A DNA stretch of 64,000 nucleotides from the NCBI RefSeq assembly GCF_022699665.1, contig NZ_JALDNB010000015.1:62001-126000 (forward strand), written 5' to 3'. Below are positions 34,128 to 43,353 of this stretch, in pieces; the first letter of the stretch is position 1; the number at the start of each line of letters is the position of its first letter. The position numbers were made by a program, and so were the translations under genes. The notes under the pieces are model-generated. The model was not told where the DNA came from and did not search any database. It saw only the letters and a program-made list of their open reading frames with translations. Source of the DNA: Chryseobacterium aahli (GTDB lineage: Bacteria; Bacteroidota; Bacteroidia; Flavobacteriales; Weeksellaceae).

Positions 34128-35123
34128 TTGAAAAGTATATTTGACATAAAGACCGAACAAGAATTTCTGGATGTGGCACTGACTACTTTTCGGTATCAAT
34201 ACAGAAATATTGAGGTCTACAGAAAATTTGTTGATTTTTTAAATATTAATATTGATGAGGTGAGAACGATAGATAAAATTCCATTTTTGCCCATTGAAAT
34301 GTTTAAAAATCATCAGATCTTAGACGAAAATATTTCCACTGATTTGTATTTTCAAAGTTCTGGAACGACGCAGATGAATTTGTCTAAACATTTCATCGCA
34401 GACGAAAATATTTATCAGGAAAGCATCTACAAAAGTTTTGAGCAGTTTATTGGAAAGCCTGAAGATTTTATATTTTTAGGATTGCTACCAAGTTATTTAG
34501 AAAAACAAAATTCATCACTGATTTACATGGTCGATTATTTGATGAAAAAATCAGACAAGCCTGAAAACGGATATTTTCTCTATAATCACGAAGATTTATT
34601 CAAACTTTTAAATGAATTAAAAGACAAAAAAGTCATTCTTTTCGGAGTCTCTTTTGCGCTTCTTGATTTTATCGATTATTGTCATTCTGAACGAAGTGAA
34701 GAATCTCTAAATTCTTTAAAGAATTTAGTGGTAATAGAAACCGGCGGAATGAAAGGGCGTAAAGAAGAAATGACCAAAGATGAATTGTTGAAAATTCTTC
34801 AGAATGGCTTTAAAACCGAGAGAATTTATTCAGAATATTCAATGACCGAACTGCTTTCACAAGCGTATTCTTTAGGTGAAAACATCTACGAATGTCCAAA
34901 CTGGATGCGTGTTTTGGTCAGAAATGTAGAAGATCCTTTCAGTTATGAAACTGCGGGGAAAACTGGGGCAATCAATATCATCGACTTGGCAAATATTCAT
35001 TCCTGCTCTTTCATTGCCACGCAGGATTTGGGTAAATTGTTAACCGAGGATGAAAAGAAATTTCAGGTTTTGGGAAGAATTGATCATTCGGATATTCGTG
35101 GTTGCAGCTTATTGGTGAGTTAG
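34128..35123 (+). CDS. LuxE-like acyl-protein synthetase with a repeat-derived insertion
   Basis: The 331-residue protein fits the LuxE/acyl-protein synthetase family of the adenylate-forming superfamily: YFQSSGTTQMNLSKHF (phosphate-binding loop), PSYLEKQNSSLIYMV, ILFGVSFALLDF, VIETGGMKGRKEEMTK and a final LGRIDHSDIRGCS. In lux systems LuxE activates fatty acids, but no lux genes are near. The start is TTG 34128, with a stop just upstream and no ATG until residue 58. Residues 185-193 (CHSERSEES, nt 34680-34706) come from a GTCATTCTGA-type intergenic repeat read in frame, placed between two conserved stretches. Confidence 0.8.
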   Translation: MKSIFDIKTEQEFLDVALTTFRYQYRNIEVYRKFVDFLNINIDEVRTIDKIPFLPIEMFKNHQILDENISTDLYFQSSGTTQMNLSKHFIADENIYQESIYKSFEQFIGKPEDFIFLGLLPSYLEKQNSSLIYMVDYLMKKSDKPENGYFLYNHEDLFKLLNELKDKKVILFGVSFALLDFIDYCHSERSEESLNSLKNLVVIETGGMKGRKEEMTKDELLKILQNGFKTERIYSEYSMTELLSQAYSLGENIYECPNWMRVLVRNVEDPFSYETAGKTGAINIIDLANIHSCSFIATQDLGKLLTEDEKKFQVLGRIDHSDIRGCSLLVS

Positions 35124-35234
35124 CTGAAATAGTTGCGGTCTTAGCTGAGTGGAACGCCTTAGCGAACGAAAAATATGCTCAATAATAAGAGGAAATCTTT
35201 GCGGACTTTGCGTTTAAATAAAAAAACTTAAAAC
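35124..35234. repeat. Repeat-like spacer between the LuxE-like gene and the next gene
   Basis: Contains GCGGTCTTAGCTGAGTGG... and CTTTGCGGACTTTGCG, words typical of dispersed flavobacterial intergenic repeats. No gene is seen. Confidence 0.35.
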
Positions 35235-35780
35235 GTGCTTAAAATAGAAGAGTTAGTTCACGCTTACATTCATGTGAATTGCGATTTTGAAAAGGAAATT
35301 GTACTGAGCAATCATTTCCATTCAGATTGGGAAGCGGATATGCTGATTATCGATTCTGAAGGTTTCAGTCACGAAATTGAAATTAAACTTTCAAAAAGTG
35401 ATTTTAAAAATGATTTCAAAAAGTCTTACATCAATACTAAAACTGGCGAAAAATTTTTAAAACATGACAAAATCTGTTGTGGAGATTACGTTTGCAATTC
35501 GTTCAGCTTTTTACTTCCAATGGGAATGATTGAACATTCTCAAATTCCCGAACACTGCGGAATTATTGAATTCTACCACAACGCAGATAATTGGAATACG
35601 GAATTCTATCTCATCCGAACACCCAAAAAAGTACACGAAGATTCTTACTGGAAGCTAAACGATAAAGATCTTTTCATCCGAAAAATGGCTTTAAATTTAC
35701 TTCAACGAAAATTAGAAATCAAAGGAAAATATGAAGAATTGATCTTTAAAAATCCTGTTGAAATAAAGAAATTAAAATAG
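35235..35780 (+). CDS. Small protein with PD-(D/E)XK nuclease-like motif
   Basis: The 181-residue protein uses a GTG start at 35235. The motif EADMLIID (D35) followed by EIEIKLSKSDF (E49, K51) is the D-x(n)-ExK pattern of PD-(D/E)XK nucleases, and resembles the MmcB-type DNA-repair family. Three cysteines follow at 81, 82 and 87 (CCGDYVC). Substrate and partners are unknown. It is 111 nt after the LuxE-like gene on the same strand; the repeat between suggests no tight operon. Nuclease activity is an inference from the motif. Confidence 0.65.
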   Translation: MLKIEELVHAYIHVNCDFEKEIVLSNHFHSDWEADMLIIDSEGFSHEIEIKLSKSDFKNDFKKSYINTKTGEKFLKHDKICCGDYVCNSFSFLLPMGMIEHSQIPEHCGIIEFYHNADNWNTEFYLIRTPKKVHEDSYWKLNDKDLFIRKMALNLLQRKLEIKGKYEELIFKNPVEIKKLK

Positions 35781-35783
35781 AAA

Positions 35784-35805
35784 AATCCTGCCGAAAGACA
35801 GGATT
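35784..35805. terminator. Bidirectional terminator between convergent genes
   Basis: AATCCTG (35784-35790) pairs with CAGGATT (35799-35805); A-rich on the left, T-rich on the right. Confidence 0.7.
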
Positions 35806-35827
35806 TCATTTTGATATATAATTTAAA

Positions 35828-36544
35828 TTATTTCGCTTGTTCAGGTCTTTCCATCAATAAATTGTAAGTAAAAGCTGCTGCAATGCCTCCTAAAACCGGA
35901 GCAACAACAAATAACCAAAGTTGCGAAAGTGCTGCACCACCTGCGAAAATTGCCGGACCAATACTTCTTGCTGGGTTTACGGAAACTCCGGTTATTTTGA
36001 TTCCAACAATGTGAATCAAAACCAAAGAAAATCCAATCGCCAAACCTGCAAAACCACCGTTGATGTTTTTTGTGGAAGTTGATCCTAAAATTACCATCAG
36101 GAAAATAAATGTAAATACAAATTCAGCTACAAAAGCTGCCGTTGTATTGTAAGCATCAAGATATCCCGTTCCCCAGCCGTTCGAGCCTAGAGCCCATTCT
36201 TTCATTTCTGCACCCGGATGGTTGGTGAAAATCACGTAAAGAATTCCTGCACCAATAATTGCACCGATGATCTGGGCAATAATGTACCGTATCGCTTCGT
36301 CCATTTTCATTCTTCCCGCCGCAACCATCGCAATAGAAATTGCAGGGTTGATGTGGCAGCCCGAAATGTGACCGATTGCGTAGGCCATAGCAACAACACT
36401 AAGACCAAATGCGAAAGAAATTCCCAGAAGTCCTACACCTGTAGTGCCGTCTGCGCCTGCAATCACTGCGCTTCCGCAGCCCATGAGAACAAGTACCATT
36501 GTGCCAAGCATCTCGGCAACGAATTTTGAAGTTTTTGAAATCAT
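35828..36544 (-). CDS. aqpZ: Aquaporin Z
   Basis: This 238-residue MIP channel has six membrane spans and both pore motifs: CHINPAISIA after helix 2 and SVNPARSIGPA after helix 5. The selectivity-filter residues look like those of a water channel rather than a glycerol facilitator (His in GCHIN is next to the first NPA; VHIVGIKITG includes the helix-5 His). It would move water across the inner membrane. Monocistronic, convergent with the preceding gene. Confidence 0.93.
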   Translation of the reverse strand: MISKTSKFVAEMLGTMVLVLMGCGSAVIAGADGTTGVGLLGISFAFGLSVVAMAYAIGHISGCHINPAISIAMVAAGRMKMDEAIRYIIAQIIGAIIGAGILYVIFTNHPGAEMKEWALGSNGWGTGYLDAYNTTAAFVAEFVFTFIFLMVILGSTSTKNINGGFAGLAIGFSLVLIHIVGIKITGVSVNPARSIGPAIFAGGAALSQLWLFVVAPVLGGIAAAFTYNLLMERPEQAK

Positions 36545-36781
36545 CTTTTTATGTATTTTAAATTGTAGAGCGAATGTACAAAAATTAATTATTCAAAATT
36601 AATGGAAATAAAATAAATATTATGTTATAAATTTTTAATATTGTTTATGTTTAATATATCTAATTAACTTTAATTATGATGGTTTTTATATTCATAAAAT
36701 ATTATGTCTTTTCATTAAATTAATATCTTTGGCAACAACAAAATCTGTAATTTTTGCGTTTAAATCTTCAAAATAGTCTGT

Positions 36782-37399
36782 ATGAGGAAATTTCTGTACA
36801 TCATTCCATTGGCATTTCATCAGCTTGTTTATAGTCAGGCATCAAAAAAAACGGTTCCGTGCTATGATTTTACTGAGGTTTTAAAAGTGGAACCGACTCC
36901 TTTGTACAAACCACATTTAGATGCTTCACGAAGCTTTAATGTCAATATTCTTAAAAATACCTCGCAAGTTCAGAAGTATATCAATAAGGGAAAATTTCAC
37001 ACGGTTAAAAAATCAGGAAAAGGGTATAAGGTTCAAAAGTTAGATTACAGCAGAGCATATTTAGTTTCAAAAGCAAAAACTACTTTAGAAAAAATAGGTT
37101 CAAGATTCAGTAAAGAAACCAAAGGGCATACGTTTACCGTTTCATCGATTACCAGAACATTGGAAGATCAGTGCAGATTAAGAAAAGTTAATGCAAACGC
37201 ATCGTTGGGAATAAGTTCGCATAATTATGGTAATTCTTTCGATATTTCTTATGTGAGATTTAATAATAAGCTTAAAACAAACCCCAAATTGGAAGTTGCA
37301 CTAGAAAAAGTTTTAAAATATTATGCCAATGCTGGACGGATTTATTACATCAAAGAACGCCAGCAAAGCTGTTTTCATATCACGGTAAGGAATTATTAA
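36782..37399 (+). CDS. DUF5715 / M15-like peptidoglycan peptidase
   Basis: The 205-residue protein has a signal peptide (MRKFLYIIPLAFHQLVYSQ) and a C-terminal LAS-type fold: SSITRTLEDQCRL, then SSHNYGNSFDISYV (zinc-binding His and Asp) and SCFHITVRN (second His). This order matches M15/VanY-type D-Ala peptidases. The lone Cys in TLEDQCRL and the one in QQSCFH may form a disulfide. Likely a periplasmic cell-wall hydrolase; the exact bond is unknown. The 237-nt upstream region is A+T-rich with no clear operator. Confidence 0.75.
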   Translation: MRKFLYIIPLAFHQLVYSQASKKTVPCYDFTEVLKVEPTPLYKPHLDASRSFNVNILKNTSQVQKYINKGKFHTVKKSGKGYKVQKLDYSRAYLVSKAKTTLEKIGSRFSKETKGHTFTVSSITRTLEDQCRLRKVNANASLGISSHNYGNSFDISYVRFNNKLKTNPKLEVALEKVLKYYANAGRIYYIKERQQSCFHITVRNY

Positions 37400-37421
37400 A
37401 TTTAAAGTCCTTTATTTTGCG

Positions 37422-37429
37422 TATTTTTG
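37422..37429 (+). promoter_or_regulatory. -7 box for the ABC-F gene
   Basis: TATTTTTG, exact consensus, 50 nt before the ATG at 37480. Confidence 0.55.
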
Positions 37430-37479
37430 CACCCGAAAAATATTCAGTACACATTATTCATCATTAATTACTCATAAAG

Positions 37480-39402
37480 ATGCTTTCGGTTCAAGGTTTA
37501 GGCTTACATCATTCGGGAAACTACTTGTTTCAAAACGTGAATTTCACCATTAAAAAGGATGATAAAATTGGTTTGGTTGGTAAAAATGGAGCAGGAAAAT
37601 CTACGCTTCTAAAAATGCTTTCCGGCGAAATTACTTTCTATGAAGGGAATATCGTTCCTGAAGGAAATATTACCATAGGATTCCTGAAACAGGATCTTGA
37701 TTTTGTAAAAGGCAGAACCGTTTGGAACGAAACCATGCAGGCTTTTGAGCAAATTAATGCTTGGAAAGAAGAACTTGAGGAAATCAATCATCAACTAACC
37801 GTAAGAACCGATTACGAAAGTGATGCTTATACCGATTTGATCAATAGAATGACCGATCTGAATGATCTTTTGATGCACCACGATGCCTATAATCTGGAAG
37901 GTGATATTGAAAAAGTTCTATTCGGTTTAGGATTTAAAGCGGATGATTTTCAAAAAATCACTGACGAATTTTCCGGAGGTTGGAGAATGAGAATCGAATT
38001 GGCGAAATTGCTTCTTCAGAAAAATGATTTGATGCTTCTCGATGAGCCTACCAACCACTTGGATATGGAGTCAATCATTTGGCTAGAAAACTTCTTGAAA
38101 GATTATCCGGGAGGAATTCTTCTGGTAAGTCACGATAAACAGTTTATGACAGCAGTTTGTAACAGAACTTTTGATGTCAACAACAGAAAAGTAGACGATT
38201 ATAAAGCCAATTATTCTAAATATTTGGTGATGCGTGAAGACCGACGCGAAAAACTGATTCAGGCTAAAAAGAATCAGGACTCGGAAATCAAGCAGATGGA
38301 AGATAATATTAATAAATTCCGTGCGAGTGCGACTAAAGCTTCTTTTGCGCAGTCTTTGATTAAAAAATTAGATAAAATAGAACGTATTGAAGTAGATAAC
38401 GAAGACGTTTCTAAATTCAATATTCGTTTCGTACAGTCGCAGGTTCCCGGGAAAGTTATTTTCGAAGCTGAGAATCTTGGTAAAGCTTACGGACAGAAAC
38501 AAATCTTTGACGATGTAGACTTTATCGTTCAGCGTGGCGACAGAATTGCACTTCTTGGACAAAACGGGCAAGGGAAAACAACTTTGGCGAAAATTCTTTC
38601 AGGAGATATCAAAGATTATTCAGGTAACTGGAACTTAGGCCACAATGTGAATATTGGGTACTTTGCCCAAAATCAGGAAGAAGTTTTAACTCCAAATAAA
38701 ACGGTTCAGGAAGAAGCTGAAGATGCCGCAACCGAAGAAACAAGACCTAGAGTAAGAGATTTGTTAGGTTCTTTCCTTTTCCAGGGTGAGGCGGTGAATA
38801 AAAAGACAAAAGTACTTTCCGGAGGTGAAAGAAACCGTCTGGCGCTTTGTAAATTGCTTCTTCGTCCGTTCAACACGTTGATTATGGATGAGCCTACCAA
38901 TCACCTGGATATTCAGTCTAAGGAGATTATCAAGTTGGCTTTACAGAAATTTGAAGGTACGTTAATCGTAATTTCTCACGATAGAGAATTTTTACAAGGA
39001 CTTTGTGATAAAATTTACGAATTTCGTGACGGGCATATGAAAGAATTCCTTGGTGACATCAACGAATATCTTGTTTTCAGACAGAAAGAAAGCATCAGAG
39101 AAATTTCTGCAGAGAAAGCAAAACTTCACACTGATGAACCAAAAGTTGAGGCGAAGAAAGTTGAAGAAAAACCTGTTGTCAATCAAGCAACCATCGTAAC
39201 AAAAGAACAAAAAAGTATTCAGAATAAACTGAAGAAAGTAGAAGAGAAAATTTCTGAATTAGAAACAGCAATCGAAAATTTTGAAGCATCTTTTACAAAA
39301 GAAAATCCTTCTGAGGAAACTTTAGAAAAGTACAATAAAACCAAAGAAGAGCTCGATCTTGCATTGCAGGAATGGGAACATTTGGGAACACAGTTAGATT
39401 AA
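37480..39402 (+). CDS. ABC-F family ATP-binding protein
   Basis: The 640-residue protein has two ABC ATPase domains and no membrane domain. Walker A motifs are GKNGAGKSTLL and GQNGQGKTTLA; signature motifs are FSGGWRMRIELA and LSGGERNRLALC; each is followed by DEPTNHLD. The ABC-F linker (residues about 250-320) and a C-terminal coiled coil (about 570-640, rich in Lys and Glu) are present, as in Uup-like members. These proteins act on stalled or antibiotic-bound ribosomes. Which subfamily it belongs to, and whether it protects against a drug, cannot be told here. Confidence 0.93.
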   Translation: MLSVQGLGLHHSGNYLFQNVNFTIKKDDKIGLVGKNGAGKSTLLKMLSGEITFYEGNIVPEGNITIGFLKQDLDFVKGRTVWNETMQAFEQINAWKEELEEINHQLTVRTDYESDAYTDLINRMTDLNDLLMHHDAYNLEGDIEKVLFGLGFKADDFQKITDEFSGGWRMRIELAKLLLQKNDLMLLDEPTNHLDMESIIWLENFLKDYPGGILLVSHDKQFMTAVCNRTFDVNNRKVDDYKANYSKYLVMREDRREKLIQAKKNQDSEIKQMEDNINKFRASATKASFAQSLIKKLDKIERIEVDNEDVSKFNIRFVQSQVPGKVIFEAENLGKAYGQKQIFDDVDFIVQRGDRIALLGQNGQGKTTLAKILSGDIKDYSGNWNLGHNVNIGYFAQNQEEVLTPNKTVQEEAEDAATEETRPRVRDLLGSFLFQGEAVNKKTKVLSGGERNRLALCKLLLRPFNTLIMDEPTNHLDIQSKEIIKLALQKFEGTLIVISHDREFLQGLCDKIYEFRDGHMKEFLGDINEYLVFRQKESIREISAEKAKLHTDEPKVEAKKVEEKPVVNQATIVTKEQKSIQNKLKKVEEKISELETAIENFEASFTKENPSEETLEKYNKTKEELDLALQEWEHLGTQLD

Positions 39403-39587
39403 TTTTTTAACGAAATATAAATGAAGGATGGGTTTTGAGCTCATCCTTTTTTGTGAATGTTTAGCCTGCATATGAACTTTGTGTTTCTGAAGCTTGTGAG
39501 CTCCGTAGGAGTGACACTCTTCATAAAAAATCATCATTAAATAACCATAATTTAATCTTTAATTAAAATCCTTTAAAATATTATTCC

Positions 39588-39595
39588 TATTTTTG
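39588..39595 (+). promoter_or_regulatory. -7 box for the metal-locus small protein
   Basis: TATTTTTG ends 4 nt before the ATG at 39600, predicting a leaderless transcript. Confidence 0.55.
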
Positions 39596-39599
39596 CCAA

Positions 39600-39956
39600 A
39601 TGATTTTCAAGGAAAGCAGACAATTAAAAAGCTTTATCTCAAAACTGATGTTTGGGATTTACTTTTTTGCATTGTTTTCTTCAAGCTTTCACAGTCATGA
39701 GTCTTCTGATGTTTTTATAGGTTTTAATCTTAAAAAATCAGAAAATAGTATTTCAAAATCCGAAGCCAAAGAAAAAGCCGGCGACTGTTTGGCTTGTCAT
39801 TTCTTGGTAACCGGAAATACTTTAATTCCTGAAGAATTTAATTTTACTTTCGAAGGCTACACGCATGAAGTAGATCAAATTATTGCAGTTCAGGAAAGAA
39901 TTTGGTCTCAGACAAAATTCACTTTTCAACTTCGGGGTCCACCCATCATTTCTTAA
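39600..39956 (+). CDS. Small exported His/Cys protein preceding a TonB receptor
   Basis: The 118-residue protein has an N-terminal membrane helix (LMFGIYFFALFSSSF) followed directly by HSHESS, then a middle CLACHF motif (GDCLACHFLVTGN) and the ending LRGPP. Small proteins of this kind (DUF2946-like) often precede TonB receptors for metals in Bacteroidota. His and Cys residues suggest metal contact. It is 391 nt before the receptor gene and may be the first gene of the locus, although the gap contains a repeat. Function inferred from position. Confidence 0.6.
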   Translation: MIFKESRQLKSFISKLMFGIYFFALFSSSFHSHESSDVFIGFNLKKSENSISKSEAKEKAGDCLACHFLVTGNTLIPEEFNFTFEGYTHEVDQIIAVQERIWSQTKFTFQLRGPPIIS

Positions 39957-40347
39957 TTACAGATTTACTTACCGGATTTTTTAGTTTAAATTTTTTAGAA
40001 TTTGAATGATTTTCAAATGCATGATGTATTTTAATTAAAATAACATGATGTTTTTAAACCATTTAGGAGATTAAGGAGTTAAGGTTATGAAAATAAAAAT
40101 CAGATAGATTTTTCCAAGTAGGCTTCAAAAAGCGAAGCTCAACTTAACTTTTCTAAACTTCTTAATAAAAAATCTTAATGGTTTAAATTGAAACTGATAA
40201 TTCATTACTTTCTGAAAATCAGAGCATTCAAAATTGAATACTTTGAACTTTAATATTAAAGAAAATCCAATCAATTTTTTTAAACAAACAAAACTTTACA
40301 GTGGTTGCCAATCGCAGCATTATGTAAAGTCAATCAAGCTATTTACA
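39957..40347. other. 391-nt spacer within the metal locus
   Basis: Holds a MITE-like palindrome at 40053-40187 and an inverted repeat with 8-bp arms at 40293-40330. No protein-coding frame of substance was found; the frame extending upstream from the receptor lacks signal-peptide logic. Confidence 0.45.
40053..40187. repeat. MITE-like palindromic element
   Basis: Perfect 11-bp terminal inverted repeats: TTTAAACCATT (40053-40063) and AATGGTTTAAA (40177-40187). Between them are GGAGATTAAGGAGTTAAGG and a pairing right half (CTTAACTTTTCTAAAC...). No coding capacity. Confidence 0.55.
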
Positions 40348-42732
40348 ATGAAAATAATATATAGTGTACTACTGATCCTTTGTGGATTGGTGTTTACAAA
40401 CGCACAGAAAACTTTCACTGTTCAGGGGACAGTTCAGGATTTCCATGATAAAACCATGCTCGAAAATGCTGTGGTTAAACTGGGAGATTTCACTGCTAAA
40501 ACAGACAAAAGCGGAAAGTTTTCATTTAATAAAATTCCTTTAGGGAATTACACACTCATTGCAAAGCATCCTGATTGTAATGATTATACTGAAAATGTAG
40601 GAGTTACGCAGGATGTTCACTTAGCCATTACTCTAGAGCATCATATTGGCGAAATAGAAGCCGTTACTGTTCATGGAAATCACAAAACGAAAGGTTCCGT
40701 GATTATGCAGACGCTGAGTCATTCTGATATTGAGAGAAATTCAACTGAAAATCTGGGCAATCTTTTATCAAGAATATCGGGAGTTACGGCACTTAAGACA
40801 GGAAACAATATCTCAAAACCTGTGATTCACGGTTTATATGGAAGCCGTATTGCAATCGTGAACAACGGCGTGAAGATGGCGGAACAGGAGTGGGGTGTAG
40901 AGCATGCTCCCAATGTCGATGTGAATGATTTTGAGCATATCGATGTTGTTAAAGGTGCTTCTGCATTGAAGTATGGAGGCGATGCTGTCGGTGGAGCAGT
41001 GGTCTTGGAACCTGCTGTTTTGCCTAAAAGAGATACCATCATGGGAAGTATTAAACTTTCGGGTATTTCCAATGGTAGGGGTGGTGAAATAGCAGCAAAT
41101 GTTGCTAAAACATGGAAGAACCAATGGTTTGTAAAAACAGGCGGAAGTTATAAGAAGTTAGGAGATTTATATATTCCACATCACACACTGCAGAATACCG
41201 GAGCTGAGGTGAATTCTTTTAATTTCTCTTTTGGAAATCATGGTTTTATGCAGGGTTTTGATGTTTCCTACAGCGGAATTAATCAGGAATTTGGTATTTT
41301 TAAAGGTGCGCATTTAGGAAATAATTTAGATTTTAGAAATGCCATCAAATTTGGGCAGCCTTATTACCTTGATAATTTCAGCTATGATATTGTGAACCCC
41401 AAGCAGGAAGTTGAGCATCATATTGCAAAGCTGTCTGCATATAAACGTTTTGAAAACTTTGGAAAACTCAGCTTTCAATATAGTTTTCAAATAAATCGTC
41501 GTAAGGAATTTGATATCAGAAGAGGAGAGCTCAATGAACTTCCATCGATGGATTTGAGATTGATTACGCATTCTGCCAGCCTTACTCATCTTTTAGAAAG
41601 AGGGAACTGGAGCTTAGAAAGCGGCCTTTCGGCAGGTTTTCAGGATAACTATCCTAACCCTTCTACGAAAGCAAGACGTCTGATCCCTGATTATTATAGA
41701 TATGATGCAGGAGCTTTTTCTGTATTTAAATATAAATTTAGCTCAAAACTAAATGCAGAAGCCGGGGCGAGATATGATTTCAGCAGATATGATGCGTACA
41801 AATATTATGATGCAAAAGACTGGAATGAAAAATTTGCAAGTCGTTATCCTCAATTTTTTGTAAGAGAAGCTGACAGCAGAATTTTGACACGTCCTATTTT
41901 AGATTATCATAATTTTTCTGCCAATTTGGGATTCAATTATAAGCCGAATACTACTTTTGAATTTAAATTAAACTTTGCAAGAGCAGACAGAACCCCGAAT
42001 CCGGCGGAACTTTTCTCGGATGGTCTTCATCATTCTGCTGCCATTATTGAGGAAGGAGATTTATCTATTCAGAAAGAAACGGTATATAATGCTAACCTTT
42101 CGATGATTGGGAAATTCAATGTTTTAAAGGGGCTACATATTGAGGTTAATCCTTATTATATGATTTCAGATAGCTTTATCAATCAGGTGCCGACGGGTAT
42201 AGAATCTTCAAACAGAGGTGTTTTCCCGGTTTGGAGCTATCAACAGATTAAAGCCAGAATTTTCGGAATTGATGCCGATGCGGAACTTAATATTCTTGAT
42301 AATCTAAAATGGAATACGAGTTTCAGTGCATTAAAAGGAGATGGTCTTACCCATGACGAGCCTCTGATTTTAATGATGCCTGCCAATCTTCGAAATGCGG
42401 TTGAGTTTAAATTGAATACACCCAAAAACTTCTACGTACTTGTGGAAAACGAAAATGTCTTCAGACAGAAACGTTTCCCCATCAGAAATCAAAATCTTGA
42501 TTTTATTGAAAATGGCACGACATTCAATGAAGAACTTGACCTAAGTACCCCTCCTTCAGCATACACATTATTCAATGCATCTGTAGGTGCAGACCTATTT
42601 AAAAATCTGAATCTTAATTTCAGAATCAATAACATTTTTAATACAGAGTACCGTGAATATCTTAACAGACTGAGATATTTTATGCCGGAATCCGGTAGAA
42701 ACTTTATCATTACTCTCAAATACAATTTCTAA
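40348..42732 (+). CDS. TonB-dependent outer-membrane receptor (probable metal receptor)
   Basis: The receptor has 794 residues from ATG 40348, chosen because it opens a signal peptide (MKIIYSVLLILCGLVFTNAQ). Residues 22-105 form a carboxypeptidase-like domain (VQGTVQDF...), 115-240 the plug (GNLLSRISGVTALKTG, VIHGLYGSRIAIVNNGVKM, VDVVKGASALKYGGDAVGGAVV), and the remainder a 22-strand barrel ending in a Phe. It lies between a His/Cys protein and a His-rich lipoprotein. Together they suggest uptake of zinc or another divalent metal across the outer membrane. The metal is an inference. Confidence 0.85.
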   Translation: MKIIYSVLLILCGLVFTNAQKTFTVQGTVQDFHDKTMLENAVVKLGDFTAKTDKSGKFSFNKIPLGNYTLIAKHPDCNDYTENVGVTQDVHLAITLEHHIGEIEAVTVHGNHKTKGSVIMQTLSHSDIERNSTENLGNLLSRISGVTALKTGNNISKPVIHGLYGSRIAIVNNGVKMAEQEWGVEHAPNVDVNDFEHIDVVKGASALKYGGDAVGGAVVLEPAVLPKRDTIMGSIKLSGISNGRGGEIAANVAKTWKNQWFVKTGGSYKKLGDLYIPHHTLQNTGAEVNSFNFSFGNHGFMQGFDVSYSGINQEFGIFKGAHLGNNLDFRNAIKFGQPYYLDNFSYDIVNPKQEVEHHIAKLSAYKRFENFGKLSFQYSFQINRRKEFDIRRGELNELPSMDLRLITHSASLTHLLERGNWSLESGLSAGFQDNYPNPSTKARRLIPDYYRYDAGAFSVFKYKFSSKLNAEAGARYDFSRYDAYKYYDAKDWNEKFASRYPQFFVREADSRILTRPILDYHNFSANLGFNYKPNTTFEFKLNFARADRTPNPAELFSDGLHHSAAIIEEGDLSIQKETVYNANLSMIGKFNVLKGLHIEVNPYYMISDSFINQVPTGIESSNRGVFPVWSYQQIKARIFGIDADAELNILDNLKWNTSFSALKGDGLTHDEPLILMMPANLRNAVEFKLNTPKNFYVLVENENVFRQKRFPIRNQNLDFIENGTTFNEELDLSTPPSAYTLFNASVGADLFKNLNLNFRINNIFNTEYREYLNRLRYFMPESGRNFIITLKYNF

Positions 42733-42759
42733 TTATTAATACTTAAAATTAAATTTAAA

Positions 42760-43320
42760 ATGAAAAAATTATTCAACATAACACTATTACTTTTAGCGAC
42801 AGTTTTTATCTTATCATGTAGAAACGGAGATGATGATATCCCGGAAGATATTCATGAGCATGACGAAATTGGTAAAGTGGTTTTAACATTGACCAATAAA
42901 GCTGATGTAGCAGATATTCAAACCGTAAATGTAATTGGCGGAGTTGCGGACGCACATCTTCACTTGCATCAGGGTGATACTTACGTTGCTGTACTCGATT
43001 TCCAGATCAAGCATGATGACCATTACCATTCTTCTGATGAGATTGAAGAAGAAAAAGATCATCACTTTATTGTATTTAATCCTGCAGATGCAGACATCAC
43101 TTTGATCAGAGCTGCAAATGATATCGTAAGAACAGACGGTCAAAAGTTAGGTTTAAGAACAGAATGGAAAATCAATTCTACACAGGCAACTGGTAAAATG
43201 AATATTAAATTAATTCATTCTCCTACATCAGTTAACCAAAATTATCCTTCAGCGTCCAACCAATTAGGACAAACTGTAGGAGGAGAAAGCGATGTTGATA
43301 TTACGGTTGACGCGCACTAG
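42760..43320 (+). CDS. His-rich lipoprotein of the metal locus
   Basis: The 186-residue protein has a lipoprotein signal (KLFNITLLLLATVFILSC, Cys at 20) and many His and Asp/Glu residues: EDIHEHDEIG, DAHLHLHQGD, KHDDHYHSSDE, EKDHHF and a final DAH. It looks like a cell-surface or periplasmic metal-binding lipoprotein. It begins 27 nt after the TonB receptor and ends before a strong terminator, so it closes the transcription unit. No known family was identified. Confidence 0.7.
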   Translation: MKKLFNITLLLLATVFILSCRNGDDDIPEDIHEHDEIGKVVLTLTNKADVADIQTVNVIGGVADAHLHLHQGDTYVAVLDFQIKHDDHYHSSDEIEEEKDHHFIVFNPADADITLIRAANDIVRTDGQKLGLRTEWKINSTQATGKMNIKLIHSPTSVNQNYPSASNQLGQTVGGESDVDITVDAH

Positions 43321-43353
43321 AATTTTTAAAAGACAAAATTTTTTAATATTACC

